Source of the DNA: Leptodactylus fallax
Lineage: Eukaryota > Chordata > Amphibia > Anura > Leptodactylidae
Assembly (NCBI GenBank): GCA_947044405.1
Contig: CAMRHE010000353.1
Location: 1,879,501-1,943,500, forward strand
Direction: 5' to 3'
DNA length: 64,000 bases
The first letter of the stretch is position 1. Each line of letters opens with the position of its first letter. Under the pieces are notes generated by a model. That model was not told where the DNA came from. It worked only from the letters and a program-made list of their open reading frames with translations, and ran no database searches. Below are positions 10,679 through 21,235 of this stretch, one piece after another. The position numbers and the translations under genes were made by a program.

Positions 10679-12245
10679 CAGTCATGGCCAAAAGTTTTGA
10701 GAATGATACAAATATTAATTTTTACAAAGTCTACTGCTTCAGTTTTTCTAATGGCAATTTGCATATACTCCAGAATGTTATAAAGAGTGATCAGCTTAAC
10801 AGCAATTACTTGCAAAGTCAATATTTGCCTAGAAAATGAACTTTATCCCCCAAAACACATTTCAACATCATTGCAGCCCTGCCTTAAAAGGACCACCTAA
10901 CATCGTTTCAGTGATTGCTCCATTAACACAGGTGTGGGTGTTGATGAGGACAGGGCTGGAGATCAATCTGTCATGATTAAGTAAGAATGACACCACTGGA
11001 CACTTTAAAAGGAGGCTGGTGCTTGCCATCATTGTTTCTCTTCTGTTAACCATGGTTATCTCTAAAGAAACACGTGCAGTCATCATTGCACTGCACAAAA
11101 ATGGCCTAACTGGGAAGAGTATTGCAGCTAGAAAGATTGCACCTCAGTCAACAATCTATCGCATCATCAAGAACTTCAAGGAGAGAGGTTCCATTGGTGC
11201 CAAAAAGGCTCCAGGGCGCCCAAGAAAGACCAGCAAGCGGCAGGACCGTCTCTTAAAAGTGTTTCAGCTGCGGGATCGGGCTACCAGCAGTGCAGAGCTT
11301 GCTGAGGAATGGCAGCAGGCAGGTGTGAGTGCATCTGCACGCACTGTGAGGCGGAGACTCTTGGAGCAAGGCCTGGTCTCAAGGAGGGCAGCAAAGAAGC
11401 CTCTTCTCTCCAGAAAAAACATCAGGGACAGACTGATATTCTGCAAAAGGTACAGGGAGTGGACTGCTGAGGACTGGGGTAAAGTCATTTTCTCTAATGA
11501 ATCCCCTTTTCGATTGTTTGGAACATCTGGAAAACAGCTTATTCGGAGAAGAAGAGGTGAGCGCTACCACCAGTCTTGTCTCATGCCAACTGTAAAGCAT
11601 CCTGAAACCATTCATGTGTGGGGTTGCTTCTCAGCCAAGGGAATCGGCTCTCTCACAGTCTTGCCTAAAAACACAGCCATGAATAAAGAATGGTACCAGA
11701 ATGTCCTCCAAGAGCAACTTCTCCCAACCGTCCAAGAGCAGTTTGGCGATCAACAATGCCTTTTCCAGCATGATGGAGCACCTTGCCATAAAGCAAAGGT
11801 GATAACTAAATGGCTCAGGGAACAAAACATAGAGATTTTGGGTCCATGGCCTGGAAACTCCCCAGATCTTAATCCCATTGAGAACTTGTGGTCAATCATC
11901 AAGAGACGGGTGGACAAACAAAAACCAACAAATTCAGACAAAATTAAAGCATTGATTCTGCAAGAATGGACTGCTATCAGTCAGGATTTGGTCCAGAAGT
12001 TGATTGAGAGCATGCCAGGGAGAATTGCAGAGGTCCTGAAGAAGAAGGGTCAACACTGCAAATATTGACTTGCTGCATTAACTCATTCTAACTGTCAATA
12101 TAAGCTTCTGTTACTCATAATATGAATGCAATTATATTTCTGTATGTGATAAAAACATCTGACAAACACACATAAAAACCAGAGGACAGCAGATCATGTG
12201 AAAATATAATATTTGTGTCATTCTCAAAACTTTTGGCCATGACTG
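10679..12245 (+). mobile_element. Tc1/mariner element B, copy 1 (DD35E), 1567 bp
   Basis: TIRs of about 40 bp begin CAGTCATGGCCAAAAGTTTT. TA duplications are at 10677-10678 and 12246-12247. It is inserted in element A just upstream of that element's transposase start. It is nearly identical to the copy at 54543-56105 over its whole length, implying recent activity of the family. Confidence 0.95.
11052..12068 (+). CDS. Tc1-type transposase, full frame but catalytic Asp to Asn
   Basis: The 338-aa frame starts at ATG 11052 (MVISKETRAV). An in-frame ATG at 11019 precedes it but adds only TIR-proximal sequence. Paired helix-turn-helix domains occupy about residues 1-110, with a 'GRPRK' linker near residue 58. 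The catalytic domain has Asp in 'QHDGAPCH' and Glu in 'NPIENLWSIIK', 35 residues apart (DD35E). The first acidic residue is Asn at residue 149 (codon AAT 11496-11498, 'FSNES'), whereas the copy at 54916 has Asp ('FSDES'). So the frame is open but the enzyme should be catalytically dead. DD35E spacing fits the group called Traveler (inference). The C-terminus ends in the usual Lys-Tyr. Confidence 0.9.
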   Translation: MVISKETRAVIIALHKNGLTGKSIAARKIAPQSTIYRIIKNFKERGSIGAKKAPGRPRKTSKRQDRLLKVFQLRDRATSSAELAEEWQQAGVSASARTVRRRLLEQGLVSRRAAKKPLLSRKNIRDRLIFCKRYREWTAEDWGKVIFSNESPFRLFGTSGKQLIRRRRGERYHQSCLMPTVKHPETIHVWGCFSAKGIGSLTVLPKNTAMNKEWYQNVLQEQLLPTVQEQFGDQQCLFQHDGAPCHKAKVITKWLREQNIEILGPWPGNSPDLNPIENLWSIIKRRVDKQKPTNSDKIKALILQEWTAISQDLVQKLIESMPGRIAEVLKKKGQHCKY

Positions 12246-12280
12246 TAGGCTGTTTAACCCCTTAACGACCTTGGACGTAC

Positions 12281-12761
12281 TATTACGTCCTGGGCGCTAG
12301 GTACTTCGCGCACCAGGACGTAATACTACGCCCGAGGCCGGCCACCCGCTCACTATCTGAGCGGGCGGTATCGGAACCGGGTGTTAGCTGTATCTGACAG
12401 CTAACACCCTGCTCCATAACCCCCGGTCGGCCATAACTTCCGATCGGCGGTTTTAACTCCTTGGATGCCGCGGTCAAACATGACTTCGGCATCCAAGGGG
12501 TTCCGCCGTCTTGCCGACCCCCCCCGGCACCCCCCCGCGGCGAGATCGGGGGGTGCCAATATCTCTAATGTGCAGCCCGGGGTCTGCCAAGTGACCCCAG
12601 GCTGCCTGGAGCCCCCAGTACCTGGTTGATCCTGCCGAGACATCAGGAAGTCAGCGCTGTGTTTCCATAGCGCTGACTACCTGTATAGGCTGTAAGACAC
12701 GAGTATGCTCGTGTCTTGCAGTCTATAGTGCTGAGCCAGCAATCAAAGCATTGCTGGCTCA
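12281..12761. repeat. Chain of perfect hairpins at the head of element C
   Basis: Successive stems include TATTACGTCCTGG 12281-12293 with 12313-12325, GGGTGTTAGCTGT 12379-12391 with 12397-12409, CCTTGGATGCCG 12459-12470 with 12487-12498, GTCAGCGCT 12650-12658 with 12669-12677, AAGACACGAG 12694-12703 with 12708-12717, and TGAGCCAGCAAT 12732-12743 with 12750-12761. All are perfect and differ in sequence. GC content is much higher than in the surroundings. Confidence 0.8.
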
Positions 12762-13799
12762 GGTGTCCTAATGGGACACAAGAAAAAGTTAAAAAAAAGT
12801 GAAAAAAAAAATAATAAAGTATGTGAAAAAAATTAATAAAAGAATAAAGCCCCAAAAATTCCCTTTTCCTATATAAAATGAATTATATAAAAAATAAACC
12901 TAAAAATTAATAAAAACAATACATATTTGGTATCGTTGCGTCCGTAACAACCTGTACAATAAAACTGAAACCATATTTAATTTACACCGTGAAAGTCGGG
13001 GAAAAAAAAACGGAAAAAACCTGCCAAAAGTAACAATTTTTCGCCATCTCACCTTACAAAATATGCCATAAAAAGTGATCAAAAAGTCATATGTACCCCA
13101 AAACAGTACCAATAAAAAGCACAGGTTGTACCGCAAAAAATAAGCCCTAAACCAACTCTCTAAACTGAAAAATAAAAATGCTACGCATCTTAGAAGATGG
13201 TGATGCAAAAAAAAATAATTTATGTCCCCAAATGGGTTTTTGTTCTGCAAAATTGGTATTGCATAAAAAAACATTATAAATGAGGTATCGCCGTAATCGT
13301 ACCGACCCGCAGAATAAAGATAACATGTTACTTATGCTCTATGCTGCATGGTGAAAAATTTAAAAGATAAAACGCAGTGCCAGAATTGATGGGGTTGTTT
13401 TTTAATCCACCAAGAAAGAGTTAATAAAATTTATTTAATAAGTTGTAAGCACCTAAAAATGATGTCATTAAAAAATACATCTCACCCTGAAAACAACAAG
13501 CCCTCATATGGCTACATCACCAGAGAAATAAAGAAAATATAACTCGTACAATGTGAAGACAAAAACCCCAAAAATCGCCAAATCATTAGAGCATAACTGG
13601 CTGCGGCAGGAAGGGAATGTATAAGCTGTGCGAGCGTATATTAGGGTACACCCCAGATTTAGAGCTTACGAGGGATAATAAACCAGAAGTGACCCCCAGA
13701 GTGACCCCCCAATAATAGGAACTACTGGGGAAATAGTAGGGAATTTAGTGTACCCAATGTACTACGCACAGATTACATATTCACTTTTCCCCATCCGCT

Positions 13800-16700
13800 G
13801 TGCAGTCACGTCTGGGATACTAATGCTCGCTACACCCCTTGATAAATTCTTTGAGGGGTGCAGTTTTCAAAATGGGGTCATTCCCTAGGGGATTCCACTT
13901 TACTGGTACTTTAGAGGCTCTGCAAACATGACATGGCATCCAGATCCCAAACATCTGAATCTGCGCTCCAAAAGCCATATAGCGCTCCTTCCCTTCTGTT
14001 CCCTACTGTGTGCCCAAACCGCAGTTTATACCCACATGTATGACACTGGTGTACCCAGGATAAGTTACTTAATGTGATATGTGGGTATAAACTCCTGTTT
14101 GGGCACAGCCGGGCACAGAAGGGAAGGAGCGCTATTTGGTTTTTGGACGCCATTGCACTTTTGCAGAGCTGAAATGCCAGTACAGTGGAATCCCCTGACA
14201 TGTCACCCCATTTTGGAAACTGCACCCCTGAAGGAATTTATCCAGGGGTACAGTGAGCATTTTTAACCCCCAAGTGTTGCTATAATTTATTATCCGTAAA
14301 TGAATAGGCAGCTGATGATGAAAGGTGAAAATGACAATTATTCCAGGAATACGACATTTCTGTGCGTAATATGTTGTGCCCGGCTTGTATCAGAGATGAA
14401 CGCTCCAAAAGCTGTTGTGCCCGGGATCCCCGATCACCAGTTTTTGGAGTGTGTGTCTGTGCAGACATAAGCTGGGCACAACATATCGGGCACTGAAATG
14501 GCGTATCTATAGAAAAATTTCATTTTTAACTTTTCATTATCAGCTGCGCATTCATTTTTGGAAATTAAAAGAATGCAACACTTAAGGGTTAATAATGCTC
14601 GCTACCCCACTTGATAAATCCCTTGAAGGGTATAGTTTCCAAAATGGGGTGACATGTCTGCGGATTCCACTTTACTGACAATTCATGGTCTCTGCAAAAG
14701 TGGCATGGTGTCCAAAAAGCAAACTGTGCTCTAAAAACCAAAATAGCGCTCTTTCCCTTCTGTGCCTGGCTGTGCCCAAACAGCAGTTTATACCTACATA
14801 TGGCATTAAGTACGTTATCCTGGGTACACCAGTGTTATACATGTGGGCATAAACTGTCATTTGGGCACACAGCAGGGCGCAAATGTGAAGGAGCGCTATG
14901 TGCTTTTGGAGCGCAGATTTAGATTTAGTTTTTTTGGACGCCATGTCACATTTGCAGAGACCCTAAAATTGCCCCTACAAAATGGGGGTCACTTCTTGGG
15001 GAATTCCAATTTACTGGCACCTCCAGGGCTCTGCAAAAATATCATGGCGACCAGAAAGTCCCTCTAAATCTGTACTCCAAAAGCTAAAAAAAAACACAGT
15101 GCTCCTTCCCTTCTGAGCCCGCTGCGTGCCCAGCAGCAGTTTATACCCACATATATAATTTTTTTGTCCCCGGGATAGCCCACTTAATAGTTTTAGGAGT
15201 GCATGTCTCTGATGCCACAAAGTGGCCGCAACGTATTAGGCACTGAAATTGGATATTTCTTTAAAAACTTTAATTTTCACTTTGTATATTAATTTTTGGG
15301 AAGCATTTTTAGGCTCTAAATGATAATACCCCTTGATACATTCCTTGAGGGGTGTAGTTTCTAAAATGGGGTCACTTTTGAGAGGTTTCCATTATATTGG
15401 TACTTTAGGGGTTCTGCAAATGCGACATGGCATCCAAAAACTATTCCAGCAAAATCTGCCCTCCAAAAGCTAAATAGCGCTCTTTCCATTTTTAGCCCTG
15501 CCATTTACCCATGCAGCAGATTACAACCACATATGGGGCATTTCTGTGTTCAGGAGAAATTGTGTAACGAACTTTGGGGTGCTTTTTCTCCTTTGTCCTC
15601 TTGTGAAAATGAAAAATTTGGGGCTAAATTGACGGTTTATTGGAAAAAAAGTAATTTTTCATTTTAATGTCCCAATGTTAATAAAATCTGTGAAACAGCT
15701 GTGAGGTCAAAATGTTCACCATACCCCTAGATAAATTCTATAAGGGGTGTAGTTTCCAAAATGGGGTCACTTTTTGGGGGTTTGTATTATATTGGTACTT
15801 TAGGGGCTCTGCAAATGCGACATGGCATCCGAAAACTATTCCAGCAAAATCTGCCCTCCAAAAGCTAAATAGCGCTCTTTCCATTTTGAGCCCTGCCATG
15901 TACCCATGCAGCAGATTACAACCACATATGGGGCATTTCTGTGTTCAGGAGAAATTGTGTAACGAACTTTGGGGTGCTTTTTCTCCTTTGTCCTCTTGTG
16001 AAAATGAAAAATTTGGGGCTAAATTGACGGTTTATTGGAAAAAAAAGTAATTTTTCATTTTAATGTCCCAATGTTAATAAAATCTGTGAAACAGCTGTAG
16101 GGTCAAAATGCTCATTATGTCCCTTGATATGTTCTGTGAGGGGTGTAGTTTCCAAAATGGGGTCACTTTTAGGGGGTTTCCACTGTATTGGTACTTTGGG
16201 GGCTCTGCAAATGCGACATGGTACCTGAAAACTATTCCAGCAAAATCTGCTCTCCAAAAGCTAAATAGCGCTCTTTCCATTCTGAGCCCCGCCATGTACC
16301 CATACAGCAGATTACGACCACATATGGGGTATTGCTGTGTTTAGGAGCAATTATTTTGCAAACTGTGGGGTGCTTTTTCTCCTTTAACCCATTGTGAAAA
16401 TGAAAACTTTGGGGATAAAGTAACATTTTAGTAATGTTTCATTTATACATCCCAGTGTTAGCAAAATCTGTGAAACGAATGTAAGGTCAAAATGCTCACT
16501 ATACCCCTATATGAATTCTGTGAGGGGTGTAGTTTGCAAAATGGGGTCACTTTTTGGGGTTTTCCTTTGTATTGGTACTCTAGGGGCTTTGCAAATGAGA
16601 CATGGCACCTGAAAACTATTCCAGCAAAATCTGCTTTTCAGACGCCCAGTGTCGCTCCTTCCCTTCCGTGCGCTGCCATTCGCCCAAACATTAGTTTACA

Positions 16701-17000
16701 CCCACTTGTGGGGTATTTCCGTGCTCGGAAGAAATTGCATAACAAACTGTGAGATGCATTTTTTCCTTTAACCCTTTGTGAATGTGTTAATTTTAGGGCT
16801 AAATTAAGGAATTAGTGGGAAAAAATAAAATGTCTAAATTTCACCTCCATATTGTTTTAATTCCAGTGAAATTCTTAAAGGGTTAACAAACTTCCCAAAT
16901 GTTATTTTGAATTATTTGAGGGGTGCAGTTTTGAAAATGGGGTGATTTATGGGGGTTTCTAATATATAGGCCTTTATAATCCTCTTCAGAACTGAAGTGG
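13800..17000. repeat. Tandem array of ~390-bp units inside element C
   Basis: A landmark of the type 'ccttgataaattctttgagg' recurs near 13836, 14223 (inverted), 14606, 15329, 15724, 16119, 16503 and 16913, giving a period of about 385-395 bp. A unit near 14970 lacks a clear landmark. The best preserved neighbours (15320-16440) are very similar to each other. The open frames at 15712-16050, 16108-16344 and 16492-16752 fall at the same place in each unit and share 'NGVTF.GF.LYWY.RG.AN' and 'TIPAKSA'. They look like repeat-borne frames rather than genes. Confidence 0.75.
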
Positions 17001-17647
17001 TCCCTAAAAAATTAGTTTGGGAAATTTTCTTGTAAATCTGCAAAATCGCTGTTGCACTTGTAAGCCTTCTAACATCCAAAATAAATTACAGGACGATTAA
17101 AAGATGATGCCGATATAAAGCAGAGATATGGTAGATAATATGTATTAATGTATTTGGGTGGTATGACTAGCTATCTGAAAAGCAGAGCATTTCACATTTT
17201 GAAAATTGCGATTTTTTTTCAAAATTTCCATCAAATTTACTATTTTTCTATAAATAAATACAAAAATATTCATTAGTGTTTACCACTAACATGAAGTACA
17301 ATGTGTCATGAAAAAACAATCTCAAAATCACTTGTGTAAGTTAAGACGTCTCAAAGTTATTGCCATATAAAGTGACACATGTCAGTTTTGAAAAACGAGG
17401 CCTGGTCCTTAACGCACTTTTGGGCTGGGTCCTTAAGGGGTTAATAATGTGGGACAGCCTTCTTAAGTAGTCTTGCCTTTAATTGGACACGCCTGCCAAA
17501 CTAATTAGCACAGGTGTCTGCAATTGCTTTCAGTGATATAAAGAGACCTGACACACATCACCATCAATGAGTTTAACTGACAAACAAAAAAATTCTTACC
17601 TTATCACTCCTAAACACTTTTTGCATAATAATTTGGAACACAGTGTA

Positions 17648-18489
17648 CTTGTAGCAATTAGGGATAACCCAGACATCCAGGGCCTCAGAGTCCGCAATCT
17701 ACATCTCAAGATCTTAGCATTCGCAGATGATGTCCTGCTCTTCATTACTCAGCCGCTCACAACTATCCCATCTCTCCTCCGAGTAATCAACTCCTACAGT
17801 TACTATAGTAACTACAAACTCAACCTGTCCAAATGCACCGCTCTTAATGTCTCCCTGCCAGAGTCATAGCTTTGTGGTCTCCGCTCTTCCTTTTCCTTTA
17901 CATGGTCCCAGAAAGCGATTACATACTTGGGGGTTCAGATCCCTAGTAATCTTGCTGATTCCTATATGCTTAATTTTCTTCCAATCCTGCGTACCTTGCA
18001 GACAGATCTGAAATGCTGGGACACCAAAGGCTTCTTTTGACTGGGACGCATTAATTTGCTAAAAATGAATGTCCTCCCCAGACTACTCTATCTATTTCAG
18101 ACTGTCCCGATAATGTTACCCAAACATTTCTTTACAACTATCCAGAAAACATTTACTAAATTCATATGGGCATCCAAGCCACCGAGAATTGCAAGAAGCA
18201 TCTTGACCAAACCCAAAGAGTGCGGTGGACTGGCGGTACCGGATTGCTCTAACTACTTCCTGGCTGCGTTTGCTTCACGTATCTTGGATTGGCATCACTC
18301 GGAGCGCTCTAAACTCTGGGTCGCCTTGGAGGGCTCCTTGAGTCCACTTCCTCTTACTGCCCTCCCATGGCTTAATAAGCGCTACTGGACAGATAGCTCC
18401 ACCCATACACTTCCATACGTCACGCGTCAGGTTCTTGGCTCATGCCGACGCTATGGTGCTGTGCGTGGACTGTTCCTTAACGATGGACC
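17648..18489 (+). pseudogene. LINE ORF2, part 2: RT palm/thumb and C-terminal region
   Basis: The frame resumes after the Tc1 insertion with 'AIRDNPDIQGL' and the catalytic 'FADDVLLF' box (about 17720), then the thumb and the L1 C-terminal region (18056-18489: 'KFIWASKPPRI', 'GGLAVPDCSNYFLAA'). The normal L1 order is kept. A stop and frame change lies at about 17869 and another near 18040. The segment ends at the GACC target site of the endogenous retrovirus. Confidence 0.87.
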
Positions 18490-18882
18490 TGTGGAGGATG
18501 ACTCAGCTATTGTATCCTCCATTTTAGATTTCACGGCCATGTGGACCATGCCTGTAGCCATTTTACATTCCTCTTTTGTCTAGAGAGCTCATCCCCCCAC
18601 CACATGGCTTAAGGGGATGAGCCCCTCTCTTGTTTCTTATCCAATAGCCATGTGCCAGAACTATTTTACAACTTTGCCACCAATCATGTTATGTTAATTA
18701 CAGTAACCCGACCTGTTCTTTGTCTACTGTACTTAAAAACCAAATGTTTCCCTCCATTAAAGCAGAACCCACTATATACACTATAGCTGTGCATATGTGT
18801 CTCTCTCTCTGAGCTAGCTCTTACATCAACCTTATGAATTTGGACTTCAATACGGCGATACTTAGAGCGGATTGCGCTCACA
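18490..18882 (+). repeat. 5' LTR of the endogenous retrovirus
   Basis: Begins TGTGGAGGATGACTCAG and ends GCGCTCACA. A polyadenylation signal ATTAAA is at 18756-18761. Only about four substitutions separate it from the 3' LTR by eye (for example at the 'cacggccat' and 'gagcccctctcttg' positions). Preceded by GACC. Confidence 0.95.
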
Positions 18883-18887
18883 GAAAT

Positions 18888-18905
18888 TGGCGTCCCTTGG
18901 GTGGG
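18888..18905 (+). promoter_or_regulatory. Candidate primer binding site
   Basis: Five bases after the LTR comes TGGCGTCCCTTGGGTGGG. It starts with the TGG expected opposite a tRNA CCA end. I could not assign the tRNA. Confidence 0.45.
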
Positions 18906-19521
18906 CCAGAGGTAAATTACTACACATCCGGACAAAACAGACGGAAAGGACAATGGGACAAGGAGAATTTGGAAACTGGTTCAAAAGCAGCTGCAGGGTA
19001 AGAAGCCTTATTCTTACTCTCTCCACTTTCCAATCCTCCTTGGTTTGTGTGCCCTCTCTGGATTGCGGGTGAGTTGTAAGAAAAGTAAATCCTCTGGTCT
19101 TTTTAAGAACCCTGTTTATGAAGTATCCGTATTTGAAGAATAACTAATGTAGAAATTTTCTGCTGTGTTTTTGGTATGCATCCCATTTGGTTTGTTTATG
19201 TGTTGCACCCTGTGGAAAGTTATTAAGGAAAGATTAGCCAGGAAAGATTAGCCCATTGCCCTTTCTCCTCAAGGTAGAGGAGAAAGTAGTAGCCTGGGGT
19301 TACTGTATGAGTTCCTTGTACGTAGTTAACACTTTTTTGGTGCCGAGAGATATCCTTTTGAGGCTTTAAGGCAAGACGTTGCCTTAATTAAGTGCTGGGC
19401 ACCCGAGAGATATCTCTTTTGTAGGTTTGCACATAAGAAGGTGTCGTTAGGCGCTGGGCGCCCGAGAGGTACTGGTACCGTTTGTACCCTTTGAGGTTTG
19501 ACACAGAAGATTAGGCAAATC
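18906..19521 (+). other. Retroviral leader with three repeated motifs
   Basis: Untranslated leader between the primer site and the gag-like ATG. The motif 'ccgagagatatc' occurs at about 19343 and 19402, with a variant 'cccgagaggtac' at about 19460. The second and third copies are preceded by 'gctgggc', and the third contains the palindrome GGGCGCCC. Packaging or dimerisation elements lie in this position in retroviruses; that role is inferred. Confidence 0.5.
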
Positions 19522-19920
19522 ATGGGGAATTTTCCTGGGAGGTGTGAAGCTGATCATAAGAATAGAGGAATTACAGCTATAGAGATTGTGAGAGTAAAAG
19601 AGGGTGCTGACGTAGTGAAGGGGTGCTCTATTAGGCAAGTGAAAGCGCCAAAACAGCAAGATAGGTGATAATGATAGGATGTGAAAAGATGAGTTTCTGA
19701 ATGTTGAAAAGTGGAGTGACTCTCAGAAAACAAAGTGTTTCAGCAAGTTAGTAACTGAAGGTTTCAGAGGAAGTTGAGCTTGGTGCAATAAAGTGTGTTT
19801 GGATATTGTTTAAAGATTCCTCAGACTGGTGTGGTAGCAACTGTTGCTTTTGTAGTCCATCCCCCTTAAATGTTGGAATGTGTTGAATCCAGACATTTTG
19901 CCTGGAACTGCAAAGTTCCA
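19522..19920 (+). pseudogene. gag remnant with zinc knuckle
   Basis: The ATG at 19522 opens a short frame starting Met-Gly, compatible with a myristoylated Gag N-terminus; it closes at about 19668. Near 19870-19915 a nucleocapsid-type CCHC knuckle is discernible (C-X4-H-X4-C in one frame, with the first Cys displaced to another frame by an apparent 1-base indel). Only about 400 bp separates the two, where a full gag is usually about 1.5 kb. Most of matrix and capsid is therefore deleted. Confidence 0.6.
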
Positions 19921-19989
19921 AGATGGGAGACCCAAAGACAGACAGGAGGATTCTGACAATAACCATCAATAGGAAATAGGTACTCCAGT

Positions 19990-20160
19990 AAGCGTGCATT
20001 TAATATCAGTACCTGATAAACTGAGCCCCCCCCCCTATGATCTCCCTGCAATTGCCTGAGGGGAGAACTTGTGGGTTGTTGGTGGATACTGGAGCTAGCA
20101 AGCCTGTTTTGCATGCTGACAATGTTTTTTTCCCTATGAGATAACTTATGATTACCACTA
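19990..20160 (+). pseudogene. Retroviral aspartic protease remnant
   Basis: The active-site motif of retropepsins (Leu-Val-Asp-Thr-Gly-Ala) is encoded at 20079-20096. The flanking frame is broken on both sides. The short distance to gag and RT remnants fits a pro-pol arrangement. Confidence 0.7.
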
Positions 20161-21235
20161 GATTCCTTGTCAGTGAGTCTGCCTCAGTTAACTTGCTGGG
20201 ATCAGACATTTTACAAGCCCTAATGGCTCACATTGTGTGTGGGCCAGATAGTGAGACCGTCCCGTTACCAGTAATGTCAGAAGACACCTTATGTTCCCTA
20301 CACTCCCTGGTTTTCCTGACAAAGCAAAACAATGCAGAGGTAGTTATTGTAAAGGAACATCTAGGTTGTGTGCCCCATTACCTCTGGCAAAAGGAAAAAC
20401 AGATATAGGCAAATTGCCAGTACCCCCAGTAATGGTCACATTGCATTTACCTTGAAGGGTAAACAATATGCCTGGACAGTGCTACCACAAGGGGCGCAGC
20501 ATTCTCCCACCCTGTATACTGCAGGGCGTGGTGCTACTCCAGTATGTGGATGACCTGCTTTTATGTTGCCCCCCCTAGGAGATATGTACAAGCATCAGTA
20601 TCTCGGTTGTGCTTTTTAGCAGAAAATGGATGTAAAGCATCTAAGTACAAATTGCAGTTCTGCCTTACTAAAGTTGTTTTTCTAGGTCATTGCAGTTTAC
20701 AAGGAAATCTGACCCCTGATCAACTTCAGGTCATACAGGAGCCTAAACCCCCGAATGGTGTAGCACAACTTAGGACATTCTTAGGCCTTGTGTCCTACTG
20801 CAGACAGTGGATCCGTAATGCATCCCTGTTAATGCAACCTCTCTATGACTGCATTACTAAACCAGAACAGGCAGTGGAAAACTTCCACTCCATTAAGTTG
20901 GCACTTATTTACACAAGTTTTAGGACTTCCTAATTATGACGAGACTTTTTCTCTTTACTGTACAGAAATGTCGGGAAACGCAACAGCAGTGCTTACTCAG
21001 ACTCATGGACACCAACAAAGACCAATAGTTTACTATTCTGCTAGATTTGACCCAGTGTCCAGAGGAGCACCTTCTTGTGTTAGGGCAGTAGCTGCAGTCC
21101 AATTGTCCCTGGAGAAAGGTGCAGAAATCGTATTGGATTTCCCTATCACAGTACTTACTCCTCATGATGTACATGGCATATTGTCCCAGGCCCAGCCTAA
21201 GCACATTTCAATGTCTAGACAACTCAGATTATAGT
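20161..21235 (+). pseudogene. Reverse transcriptase and RNase H remnant
   Basis: After the protease C-terminal part (20148-20408) the RT fingers and the first catalytic Asp region are largely missing. A 'VLPQG' box is at about 20483 and the YVDD catalytic box at about 20540. The thumb and connection follow (20600-20930, 'LRTFLGLVSYCRQWI'). A frameshift leads into the frame 20845-21234, with the connection/RNase H-proximal 'QRPIVYYSARFDPVSRG' and 'AVAAVQLSLEKG', typical of class I retroviruses. Several frames and stops make it non-functional. Confidence 0.82.

Larger units (their letters stand above)
12258..17440. mobile_element. 5.2-kb TTAA-type non-autonomous element C
   Basis: It starts CCCCTTAACGACC and ends in the complement of CCCCTTAAGGACC, between TTAA at 12254-12257 and 17441-17444. 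It sits inside Tc1 element A. TTAA duplication with CCC-type TIRs points to piggyBac- or Kolobok-like mobilisation. No transposase is encoded. Interior order: GC-rich hairpin chain (12281-12761), AT-rich region (12780-13800), tandem ~390-bp units (13800-17000), AT-rich tail. A related truncated copy covers 1-2513. Confidence 0.85.
9330..17645 (-). mobile_element. Tc1/mariner element A (DD37E), carrying two nested insertions
   Basis: The terminal inverted repeats CACTGTGTTCCAAATTATTG (9330) and its complement ending at 17645 lie next to TA dinucleotides (9328-9329, 17646-17647). The element occupies LINE ORF2. After removing the nested Tc1 (10679-12245 plus TA) and the TTAA element (12258-17440 plus TTAA), about 1560 bp remain, a normal Tc1 length. 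The pieces are 9330-10676, 12246-12253 and 17441-17645. The transposase lies on the minus strand. Confidence 0.93.

Noticed and set aside
10663..10821. N-terminal extension of the minus-strand transposase (53 extra codons)
   Set aside because: The extension is encoded by the TIR-proximal sequence of the nested Tc1 B. The conserved start is the Met at 10662, and the extension is an accident of insertion.
11019..11051. Earlier ATG for the Tc1 B copy 1 transposase
   Set aside because: Copy 2 lacks the extended reading in a supported form, and the family start MVISKE is common to both; the extra residues are hydrophobic and sequence-specific to the leader.
12619..12650. 18S rRNA gene fragment
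   Set aside because: Identity covers only 18 bases and stops abruptly; no further rRNA sequence follows.
15712..16752. Repeated 80-112 codon frames as genuine small genes
   Set aside because: They recur inside tandem repeat units, have no start context or flanking signals, and other units of the same array are interrupted.
13800..17000. CRISPR-like array
   Set aside because: Units are ~390 bp, degenerate and sometimes inverted; there are no short repeats with unique spacers, and the sequence is eukaryotic.
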